From positions 186,001 through 250,000 of the forward strand of contig NAJO01000025.1 in assembly GCA_002077065.1 (NCBI GenBank): a DNA stretch of 64,000 bases, in the 5' to 3' direction. Below, in pieces: positions 1-9,300 of this stretch (position 1 is its first letter; every line of letters starts with the position of its first letter). The translations under genes and the position numbers were made by a program. This stretch comes from Cryoendolithus antarcticus. Lineage: Eukaryota; Ascomycota; Dothideomycetes; Cladosporiales; Cladosporiaceae. The notes below the pieces were generated by a model. That model was not told the origin of the DNA. It saw only the letters and a program-made list of their open reading frames with translations, and did no database searches.

Positions 1-674
1 TACTCCTCTCAGTCCTCGTCCTCTTCGCCCAAACTGTCTACATCCTCGACTCAGTCTACATGGAACCCGCAATCCTCACAACAATCGACATAACCACCGA
101 TGGCTTCGGCTTCATGCTCTCCTTCGGCGACTTGGTCTGGGTACCCTTCACCTACAGCCTCCAAACTCGCTACCTCTCCGTCCACCCAGTGGCCCTAGGC
201 CCCCTCTGGGTCCTCACGATTCTTGGAATCCAAGGCTTCGGCTACTACGTCTTCCGCGCCAGCAACAGCGAGAAGAACGCTTTCCGCACGGACCCCAACG
301 GCGAAAGCGTCCAGCACCTCAAATTCATCGAAACGGCCTCTGGCTCGCGGCTACTCACGTCCGGATGGTGGGGCACAGCGCGGCATATCAGTTATCTCGG
401 AGACTGGCTCATGAGCTGGGCGTACTGTCTCCCGACGCTCGCGGCGGGATACAAGCTGACGCCGAGTATCATGTATCCTGGCTCGAGGCTCGTGACTACG
501 GAGGGTATGGCTGGGTATGCGGTGCCGGTGACGTACTTTTACATGTTGTACTTTGCGATTTTGTTGGTGCATCGCGAGGCTAGAGATGAGGAGAAGTGTC
601 GGCGGAAGTATGGCAAGGATTGGGAGAGGTACTGTGAGGTTGTGAGGTGGAGGATTTGGCCGGGCGTGTATTGA
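1..674 (+). CDS. ERG24: Delta(14)-sterol reductase, C-terminal part (5' end outside window)
   Basis: The frame is open from base 3 of the window, so the gene begins upstream and only about 220 C-terminal residues are present. ERG24 enzymes reduce the C14-C15 double bond of sterol intermediates with NADPH in the ER membrane during ergosterol synthesis. The sequence shows the family's TTDGFGFMLSFGDLVWVPF block, the LLTSGWWGTARHISYLGDW block and the C-terminal REARDEEKCRRKYGKDW segment ending in WRIWPGVY. Hydrophobic stretches between them fit membrane helices. No intron is visible in this part. Codon choice changes sharply near base 480, from C-ending (Leu CTC) to G/T-ending (Leu TTG). The gene converges on the AIM18-like gene, with 200 bp between the stops. 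ERG4-type C24 reductases share the fold, but these motifs match the C14 reductase better. Confidence 0.9.
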   Translation, partial: LLSVLVLFAQTVYILDSVYMEPAILTTIDITTDGFGFMLSFGDLVWVPFTYSLQTRYLSVHPVALGPLWVLTILGIQGFGYYVFRASNSEKNAFRTDPNGESVQHLKFIETASGSRLLTSGWWGTARHISYLGDWLMSWAYCLPTLAAGYKLTPSIMYPGSRLVTTEGMAGYAVPVTYFYMLYFAILLVHREARDEEKCRRKYGKDWERYCEVVRWRIWPGVY

Positions 675-874
675 GCACTGCAGAGATCAAAGGAAGTGGT
701 AACGGAGGAAGTAATCGGAGTAGCAATCGGATTGAGGAACGCTCGTGGCTAGTATCGAGCTGGTGCGTGGTCCAGATGTGTACTACAACATGGCCTTCAT
801 AATGTACAAATTTTGCTCCCACACAACTTTTGACCTTTGCCGCCGGCCCCATCCGCGTCCCATCGACGAGCTCA

Positions 875-2203
875 TCACGACACCATCCCCTCCCCGCTTC
901 CCACCGGCCTTCCAGCAAACGTCACACACCCCTCCGCTACCCCCTTCCTAGCAGCCTCACTGCTCACCTTCTCGCCACCCAGATAATTCATCCAAATGAG
1001 CCTGCTTATCCTCTCATCGCCCACAGTCCCCAACAGCCGCACCTCGCTCTTACTCCCCGCTCTCGCCACACTACTCTCATCCGGCGCACCGCTGGGAGCT
1101 TTCTCCTGGAACCACACGTCTAGCACCCCGTTGCTTTTCCGTGACAAAATCATGACGCTGCCTTTTGGCGCTTTGCCGCCGGCGAACAGGGCCATGAAGC
1201 CTTTCGTTGCCAACCCAAAGTCCTCTTCCTCATATTGCGAGATCGCTTTTACTTGTCCTGCTGCCGGTGCTGGCGCGGCAGCGGCGAGCTGTCGCGCTTC
1301 GGCGGTGCGTTTTCCGATGCCTGTCACCCAGCCGTCTCGCAGATGCGCGAAGTCTGTGTTTCGCGTTGGCACGACGCGCCAGGCTGTGTGGATTTCTGGG
1401 TTAGCGGAGAGGATGCTTTGCCAGAGCTCCGCGCTACGCGTAGGATCCAGTAGTGCGATGCGCAGACTTTCTTGTTCGGAGGGTATGAGGGTAGAGGCCA
1501 TGGGGTTCACGGCGTGAATGAGCTGCGCTTGGAGTGTCGATAGATCGGAGGTCCGCACGTACATGCCCGCGACGTAGACTTGTATGCTCAGGAAACTCAC
1601 CGTCCTGATCCCCAGACCGAGAAGCGTGTACTGCTCCTCGCCTGCCGCCGCCGGAATCCTGATCGTCCGGGGGAAGTGTGGAACGCTGCTCGTGCCCGTC
1701 TCCACTAACTCCACCTCGCCCTCCTCGCCCTCAAGCTTCGCTAGGATCTTCTTGCCTTCCCCACGCCCTAGCACTTTCACCTCTTTGCCCTGAAACGTCT
1801 CCCCAACTCCACTCGGCGCATCAGCCCTCAAGCCGCCGATCTTCTTCCCAGTCCCTTCCACAGGACCCATCTGGTCTAGATCTACATTCCAGACAACCAC
1901 AGCCGTCATAAGTAAACTCAGCACAAGCCCTATACCCGCGAACCGCATGCGTTGGAGATGGTATCTTCGCTTTTCGAGCGCGGCGGAGCGGAGGGCGGCG
2001 GCATCGTAGGGATTTATTTCGGGGTGGGCAATCGAGGGAGAGGAGTCTGAGACGCGGAAGGTGAAGGGCTCTGTTGAAGTGGCGGCGACAGTGGAGGGTC
2101 GGGCGTCTGGGGAGCTGTAGCGGGAAGCGGGGCGGGTTTGTTGGGGGCGGAGAGTGAGGAGGCGGGAGAGGAGACGAGGGCTTGAGCGGGTGAGGGACTG
2201 CAT
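875..2203 (-). CDS. AIM18: AIM18-like mitochondrial protein with chalcone-isomerase-like domain
   Basis: A single-exon gene of 442 residues. The N-terminus (about 1-35) is rich in Arg, Ser and Leu without acidic residues, as in a mitochondrial presequence. A transmembrane segment follows at about 88-106 (GIGLVLSLLMTAVVVW). The rest, from about 165, resembles the chalcone-isomerase-like fold of the Aim18/Aim46 family, with the LGLGIRTVSFLSIQVYVAGMY stretch and a GKAPKGSVMILSRK segment. Family knowledge places yeast Aim18 at the inner membrane facing the intermembrane space, with no proven enzymatic role; flavonoid chemistry is not implied. The start is an ATG just before the presequence-like region. 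The 5' part is C-rich and the 3' part G-rich on the coding strand. Confidence 0.8.
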   Translation of the reverse strand: MQSLTRSSPRLLSRLLTLRPQQTRPASRYSSPDARPSTVAATSTEPFTFRVSDSSPSIAHPEINPYDAAALRSAALEKRRYHLQRMRFAGIGLVLSLLMTAVVVWNVDLDQMGPVEGTGKKIGGLRADAPSGVGETFQGKEVKVLGRGEGKKILAKLEGEEGEVELVETGTSSVPHFPRTIRIPAAAGEEQYTLLGLGIRTVSFLSIQVYVAGMYVRTSDLSTLQAQLIHAVNPMASTLIPSEQESLRIALLDPTRSAELWQSILSANPEIHTAWRVVPTRNTDFAHLRDGWVTGIGKRTAEARQLAAAAPAPAAGQVKAISQYEEEDFGLATKGFMALFAGGKAPKGSVMILSRKSNGVLDVWFQEKAPSGAPDESSVARAGSKSEVRLLGTVGDERISRLIWMNYLGGEKVSSEAARKGVAEGCVTFAGRPVGSGEGMVS

Positions 2204-2450
2204 GGTTGAGGGTGTGCAGTGTGGGTAGTACTACGAAGGCATCCGAGTGCGCCTCGAAGTCCAAAGGGCAGGCTTAATGATGGACTTCAGATGACGATGT
2301 GAGATGGAGTCGATGCCAAGACATTGCGTTGAAGATGGTCTCCTTTGCTATTAAAGTCTTAAAGGGTCGATGCGAGTACCGCTTCTTCTAGGAGAGCACT
2401 CTAGCAGCGCCACTGTCTCGCTTCACCTCGCCTGCCTGGCCCTCCTCCCG

Positions 2451-3272
2451 TCACTTCCCCGGCCCATTGATTCTCCTCCAAACCTCCCCCTCAACCTCCG
2501 CCGCCTTCTCCCCCACAGCCCCAGCCCAACCCTTCACAGCCCCCCACGCACTCGCCACACTCTCTTGCGCACTTCCCTCCCCTCCTCCGCTCCCACCGCC
2601 TCCAGCTCCACCAAGCCCACCAATCGCCCCAACCCAACTCCCCCGTCTCTCCTCCTGATGCTGCGCATCCAGACTCGCACGCTGCGCAGGACTCAAGTCC
2701 TGCGCGTAGGCGTTCTGCGTGTAGCCTGGTGGGCCCGAGGAGCCGGTGGATGTGAGGACTGGGTTTACGGGGCCGAGGTTCAGGATTGTGGGACCTTGTT
2801 TCGCTGGAGTCGAGGGAGGGAGTGTGGAAGTGGAGTGAGTGGGTGCTTGGTTTTGGGAGGGCGAGGGGAAAGTGTGCATCTGGTTTAGGTGGCGGGTGAA
2901 GGGCGTTGACTGGGCGTTCTCTGGGGAGAAGGCGGAGGTTGAAGGAGGTGGAGGTGCAGAGCTGGTGGTCGAGGAGGGAGGTATGGGCACCGCTCCAGGT
3001 TGTGGAGGTGGAGGGTTGTCGTTGGAAGTTGGCTGGGTTGTGCGCGAAGCCTGAGGTGGCGGTCTGCTTACGAATGGCGTTGGTCCTGGTACTGGAGGTG
3101 CTCCTGGCTGTGCTGCCGAGTATGCACTCGCATTACTCGGTGCAGCTGTGGTATTGGCTATGGCATTTGCAGGTGTGGTCCTCGTTTGCTCCTCTGTTGC
3201 GGTCTGTGGTGTTATCGCTGAAGCTTTCGAAGGCGTGATGGGCTGATCGATGTTGAGCTTGATGGGCGGCAT
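2451..3272 (-). CDS. Pro/Ser-rich protein of unknown function
   Basis: An intronless gene of 273 residues. I do not recognise the family. The N-terminal 20 residues (MPPIKLNIDQPITPSKASAI) look like a conserved short motif. Residues 35-190 are low-complexity Pro/Ser/Thr/Ala and probably disordered. The C-terminal part has a Gly-rich linker (about 215-235) followed by an amphipathic Ala/Trp-containing helix (ASAWGAVKGWAGAVGEK) that ends in WRRINGPGK. No signal peptide or transmembrane segment is seen. An ATG start, an uninterrupted frame and a structured C-terminal tail argue for a real gene despite the strong composition bias. It lies 247 bp upstream of the AIM18-like gene on the same strand. 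Confidence 0.6.
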   Translation of the reverse strand: MPPIKLNIDQPITPSKASAITPQTATEEQTRTTPANAIANTTAAPSNASAYSAAQPGAPPVPGPTPFVSRPPPQASRTTQPTSNDNPPPPQPGAVPIPPSSTTSSAPPPPSTSAFSPENAQSTPFTRHLNQMHTFPSPSQNQAPTHSTSTLPPSTPAKQGPTILNLGPVNPVLTSTGSSGPPGYTQNAYAQDLSPAQRASLDAQHQEERRGSWVGAIGGLGGAGGGGSGGGEGSAQESVASAWGAVKGWAGAVGEKAAEVEGEVWRRINGPGK

Positions 3273-3927
3273 GGCGAAGCCGAAAGTGCAGCTGTGGCTA
3301 TCGAAGCGCCTTCGAACAGCTCAAGTGGGAAGAGCAACAGACCAAGCTGCTCCTTGAGAAATGAGTCGTGAGGGTTTGACTGGCTCCGTACGGATTGCTT
3401 CTTCGTCGGCGTTGACTTACTTCGCCAGCAGCAGAGCAATCGACTAGCAATGTGTGTAATCAGATACTGTGTACATTGGTCACAAAGGTGAGTGAGAAGC
3501 ATGAGATATGACCTTCCGCGAAGCTCTGCCCTTGCAGCAAGGTGGCATGCACAGCTCTGGAACATGACGTAGCAAACTCAATCCGGACATCACGTGGCAA
3601 GAGCAAGGGGAACGAAAGTAATGAGACAGGTGAAGGTAGCAACCCATTCTATACTCCCGCGCAACCAAATTGTAATACAGGGCAAAGAGTCAGACCAGGC
3701 CCGAGGTAAGTGTACACATCGCTGAAGAGCGACGGCAGTGCTGTGAGATGCACCATCATCGCCCAAACCATGTGCGCCCTTCCCGCCAGGCTCGCACTTA
3801 TCGTACCTTTCTTGACGAAACACTCCGCTTTTGCCATGTCCGCAATCTTCACAGGCATGCAGACCACCAATGCTCAACCTCCGCCGTAATCCGTGTAACG
3901 GAGTTTGTCGATCGTGGGGCGATCCGT
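3273..3927. other. Intergenic stretch without a gene
   Basis: This lies between the 3' end of the ADP/ATP carrier gene and the start of the Pro-rich gene, both on the minus strand. It should hold the carrier's 3' UTR and the Pro-rich gene's promoter. I see no conserved coding frame, RNA gene or repeat. Confidence 0.5.
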
Positions 3928-5474
3928 TTATTTGAAGGCCTTTCCGAACATGAGCAGCTGTGCCTGATCGTAGATCGAGAGCACACCAGCACCGGCGACA
4001 CCACGGAGAATGTTTGCACCTGCACCCTTGAAGAGAGACTTGACACCCTCCTTGGCGATGATCTGGCGACCGGCATCGATGGAGGACTTGTACTTGACGG
4101 CCTGAGGAACGAAGATCAGCGTATGCACTGTAGAGCAAGAAGTCAAGATTATAACATACCTCACCAGACGTCATCATCATGCGACGACGGATGGTGTCGA
4201 GAGGGTAGGACGCGATGCCAGCACCAGTGGTGACAGACCAACCGAGCAAGAAGGATGCGAGGAAGTTGCCCTCAAGGTTGCCGGTGAGGAGAACGGGCTT
4301 GAGCGAGTCGTACATTCCGAAGTAGAGACCGCGGTACACAATGATACCAGTGACGGAGGGCATGAAACCACGGTAGAGACCGGCGATACCGTCGGTTGCG
4401 AGGGTCTTCTTGTAGACATCCACGAGGCCGTTGAACTGGCGCTCACCACCCTTCTTGGCGGACTTGGCGTCGTTGGCGAGACGGGTACGGGCGTAGTCGA
4501 GAGAGTAGACGAAGAGGAGCGAGGTGGCACCGGCGGCCTGTATTGTTGTTAGTGCCGAGATACGTTTCCAGCAAAATTAGGCCTCGACTTACACCACCGG
4601 AAGCCAAGTTGCCAACCATCCACATGGCGTAACCATCACGCTCCTTCTTGTAGCCGAACATCGACTTGTAGGTGTCGCGGAAAGCGAAGTTGAGGGCTTG
4701 CGTAGGGAAGTAACGGATGACGTTGGCGGTGTTGCCACGCCATAGCGACGCGACACCCTCCTGCTGTGATGTACGACGGAAGCACTCGACGATACCATCG
4801 TATTTGCGGTCGAGACGACCTTGCTTCAGCATCTCATCCTGTGTTGCGCAGTAAAGTCAGCTTCGAGCTGCGGGCGCATCGGCAATGCCAAGCTTGGCGC
4901 GGCTTGACATGCGATGTTGTTAAAGAAGCAACACGGGCAATTGATGCGTACCTGGTTCTGAATGAGGAGCTTGACACGCTCAATGGGTGCGGCAGCAGTC
5001 TTGGAGACGGCGGCGGAAACACCACCCACTACAATATATGTCAGCAGCTGTCCCTGTGGTGTGTATCTTGTTTCCAAGCTCTTTCGGCGGCAATGCCAGT
5101 GGCCACAGAGCACTCAATCGCTTGAGATCTATGCATAGGAACCAGACAGTGGGCTGTACGTACTCAAGAAGTCGACGACGAAACCAGGCATGCCCATCTG
5201 AAGGTCCTGTTAGCTCCAATGTCCGGCGCGCCTCGTGTGTATTGTAGCCATTGCGCCCAGCGTCCCATCACCTCCGCCTACCCCAATGGTCCTCACTGGA
5301 GTCGGCGGAAGCTGCGATGACACTAGACAGGCTCATATACAGTGTCGACTTACGAAGGACTTCTTCGCCTGGCTACACCATGTTGTCAGTACTTGGTATC
5401 GCTCCCAGCTCTCACTCCCGCGGGCGCATAACGTACTCGACATCCTTGGTCGGGGTTGAAACAGCGGCAGACAT
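3928..5474 (-). CDS. AAC: Mitochondrial ADP/ATP carrier (seven exons)
   Basis: Exons by phase and splice sites: 5474-5437, 5372-5354, 5197-5164, 5028-4952, 4838-4593, 4537-4160 and 4101-3928. These give 966 nt, or 321 residues, with all phases closing. The protein exchanges cytosolic ADP for matrix ATP across the inner mitochondrial membrane. Evidence is the carrier signature RRRMMM (in [15 protein letters not shown]), the three mitochondrial-carrier repeats, and blocks such as [21 protein letters not shown] and [15 protein letters not shown]. The C-terminus is FGKAFK. Exon 2 is a 19-nt micro-exon and the first 168 coding bases are spread over four exons. The N-terminal extension ([10 protein letters not shown]...) is variable in this family. 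A CCAAT box lies about 175 bp upstream of the ATG. Confidence 0.95.
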
Positions 5475-6301
5475 CTTTGCTGATGTGTGTAGGGTGTGCC
5501 GAAGGAGTAGAAGTGAGTGGAGATGGGGATGGAAGGTGTTGCGGAGTGATGGAGATGGTATTGTAGAGCGAAAGGGTTTCAATTTTCTTAGGAGGCAAGA
5601 TTGAGCTCCGCTTTGACCGCGGCAACACCCGTGACCCGCCCAACACTTCCAATGGAAAGGTTCCCTTGTTCCGACTTTTGCCGCTCATATGAATCGTGAG
5701 GATACGGCACACTCGTAACAGTGCGCTGTATTCCGTCGTTCTTCTCGTTGAATATCACTCGTACAACTTCAATTGCCACGTGAACTTGGGCCTGACGGTG
5801 TACCTTCTGTTCGTAGCTGACCCGCGCCTGTGATCAGCGATGTTATCCCGAGGTATATATCCAGGAAGGAGTAATCCGGCCATACTACTACCGTCACTTC
5901 CAGCAGTCTGAAGGTCTCGACCGCAATTACTCCTCGGTGGTGGGCTGACCGGACAAACCGCGACAACGAGTATTCACATGAGACACCATGGAGAGAGCGT
6001 ATCGATCAGACAAGCTACGACGCCTCCCAGCAACGTAGTTAGAGAGATATGACACCAGCGACGCACTCGATATTAGCACATGGACCTCACGATCATAGAT
6101 GAGCGGTCGTACTAAGACGACCAGGTCGACTGCATGGCATTGGCAATGTGCAATGCCACATGTATTTTCTATCACGTTCGGCTTTACGGGTCTAATCGAT
6201 ACTCCACCCACCGAAGATTGTCCTCCATCATATGTATGTCTGCGTAAGTCATGCTTTGTTTTGTTCCGCCAAATGCACTGACTCCCTGACCGCATCCTCC
6301 C
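5475..6301. promoter_or_regulatory. Promoter region of the ADP/ATP carrier and 3' flank of the helicase gene
   Basis: An 827-bp gap. The part next to 5474 is the carrier promoter. It contains a CCAAT pentamer at 5649-5653 and a CACGTG hexamer at 5777-5782 (E-box/G-box type). The part next to 6301 is the helicase 3' flank. No coding frame here looks real. Confidence 0.45.
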
Positions 6302-9300
6302 TCAAGCCCACATCGCCTTGAACTTCAGCGAGAACTCCGCATGCAACACCTGCAGCGCCTTGAGCACATTGCGCAGTCCCTCTTCCTTCTCCCAAGCGGG
6401 ACCCTCCTCATACCCAGCCTCCAGTCTCTGCTTATCAGCCTTCTGCCTCGCCTCTACCTCCGCCCTCGTACTCTCCTCGTCAGCCAGATCTTCCCAGCTA
6501 TCCGCGTTCTTCGCCTTGCGCAGACTGCTAACGACCTTTGGACGCTCTGGCACCGGCCCGCCGTATGCGGAGTCAGCGATGCTAGAAGCGGGACCGGAGA
6601 CCTCGCTCTCAGCTTCGGCGTCGCCAGCGCGGGTGTCTTCGGCTTCCTCACGGGCGTCAAGCGAGCCCATGACGTCTAGCATGTCGACATCAGTGCCTTC
6701 CTTGATCTTCATGAAGTTTTGCAGCGAGGTGATGATCGTTGCCAACGCCAGGGAGAAGTCATTGAGTAGGAACCAGATGTCGGAGCGACGGATACCGTTG
6801 GCTTTCTCGATCGTGTTGATGTCGCCGTGCTTGAAGAAGTCCAGTAGCCAGGCGTTGAGCGGCACCTCCATCTCGTCAGGGTAAACATCAATGTGAGGAA
6901 TCACTGCCTCCTCCAAGAAGACACCGTCACGGACGGTCTGGCAAAGATCGTGGATGCTAGTGAACTGATCGCTAGCTCCTGATAGTGCGACGAACGCCGA
7001 GCGGATGTGCGTGGGTGGTAGTGCGCGTACTGCGTCAGTTGCTTCACCTTCTCCACCCGCCATCAAGCCGGTAAGCGGAAGCTGGCGGTCTGCATGATCG
7101 ACGTGCTGCTCCACGAAAGTCTCGACGTACGTCTTGAAGATGTCTAAAGTCTGCCTGTTGTGCTCGCGCAGGATGTGTGCAGCCTTCTTCGGCAGAGGAG
7201 GTAGGAAGATAATGGACGAAGCTCTTTTCATTTTCTCACGGAACTCCTGATCAGACTGGCGACAGGGAATGCGCTGGAACAGGTGAGCCATGATAAGCAT
7301 GAGTGTCTCAGTAGTCGCCTTCTCCTGCTTATTGATGTTCGCACATAGCTCGTGGAAGTAGCCCTCCTTGAGCAGGGCATGGAAGGCGAAGGAGGAGTTC
7401 TCTGTGAAGTACAGGTGGCTGACGAGCCCGGCGAAGTTCAGAGTCGCACCTGAAGGGCTGAGCAAGTACTGGCGACGTAGATACTCAATCGAGAAGCGCA
7501 GGTGGTGCATCGTCTGGTCTTTGAACGATTGACCTCCCATGTGCAGACGTGGCTGCGACAAGAGCGCATTGATTGCACTGATGGCGTACTTCGCATTCTT
7601 CGACTCGTGGAGAAGAGTGAAGAGACGCAGCACTAAGGTAGTCGTGATCGGGAAGTGACCATTGAGATCGGGTAGGCGAGAGCTAATGAGCCGGCAGACC
7701 TTCTCACGTGAGATGCCCTGGAAGACCACGTTCCCAAGCAGATCGAAGCCACGGCGCCCAGCACGACCGGCGCACTGTCTGAAGTTGAGCGCAGTGAGGA
7801 AAACAGAGTCACCACTGAAGACAACGGTCTTGCAAGGCATGTTGATACCGAGTGCAAGTGTGCCGGTGGCGATGATGACTCGCAGGAAACCCTTGCGGAA
7901 CAGGATCTCGACAATCTGGCGGTATTTTCGGTTCATACCAGCGTGATGGACGCCAATACCACGACCAAGAGCGTCGATGAGCCATTGAGCAATACCGCGC
8001 GCACCGAGTTGACCGGTATATTTGTCTAGCTCGGACTGCTGAACCCTGCTGAAGTCGGCGAAATGATAGCCTTCCTGTGCAGCATCCGGATTGAAGTTGT
8101 CCCAAACGCTGGTGTCAGCGCCACCGGCATCACGTGCCTGGTCTAGCTTGGATTCACGATCGCCATCTTCATCATCACCTTTGCTCTTCTTCGCCTTGCT
8201 GGCTGCCTTCGCGGTCTTGGCTTCCTTAAGCTGGATCTTCTTCCATTGCTCCCATTTCTCAAGCGTCTTCTGCCACTTCGGGCCGCTCTTACGCTGCGTG
8301 GCCTCAGACTCTTGCAGCTGGTTGAGTACGATCTCGCAAATGTTCTCGCACTGATGACGATCGTAGTTGAAGAGAATAGCGGGTAGTGCATCCTGCTCGT
8401 GAAGCCGGCAGAGCATCGGCAGCGTGCTGCTCGTGGGGTCCTCCTTGACTTCATAGCTGTCGGTAGCAGTAGAGTCAGCTGTGTTTGTAGCCTGCAACAC
8501 CTCGCGTTTCTCGTCTCGGAACTCGGCTTCAAGCTCTTTCAGCAGACCTGCGTAAGGCGAGGAGTTATCCGCCATCCACTTCCTGAGCACGTCTTTGAGA
8601 TCCTTCTCCCACTGCAGAATCTCTTTCTTCCTGAGCTCCTTGGGCAGCGCATTTGCTGGACTCAAGGACATAGGCATAGGGTAAGCGTCCGTCTGGTGAC
8701 CCTTCATCGCGTGATACAAGAAGAAGCAGTCCCTGGGTTCGAGTGCGAGGTCTTCTGGAATTCCGCGTGAGCGATCGACGAGTGCACCCACAGGATGCAC
8801 ATAGTTGAAGCCAATTAGACCTTCTAGGCCGAGTGTACCGAAAGCCGCCTTCGCAGGCAGAGCATTGAACGCGAAACGCTGCGGCGGCACGTAGAAGTAC
8901 TTCCGGAGATCAGAGTATCGATGAGGATGGTGGACGGTGGTCAGCTCGTTCCCGATCGCGTTCTGCGTGGATTCCAGCCAGCCGCTGAACTCCTCAGGAT
9001 TGCCGACGGTAGCCGACAGGGCGATGATGGGACAGTTGGCGAGAAGCAAAAGCTGCTCCCAGACAACACCATCCTCTGCCTGACCGATGGAGTGCACCTC
9101 ATCGAAGATGATTCGCTTCACCCGTGTGCTCCAGCCGTTAGCATTGCCGGGTGCCATCAGTAGGATCTGTGCCACATGCGGTACAGTGACGATGACTTGC
9201 GCGCCCAACACGTTGTTGATGCGGTAGTCGCGAGTGTGAATGGCCCAAACAGATCGACCGCCGTACTTGAAGTTCTTGCTGAAGCGTGCCTGGATCTCAG

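Noticed and set aside
3590..4423. Minus-strand frame of 277 codons
   Set aside because: It is read-through of an ADP/ATP-carrier exon past its splice donor; the continuing sequence loses carrier similarity.
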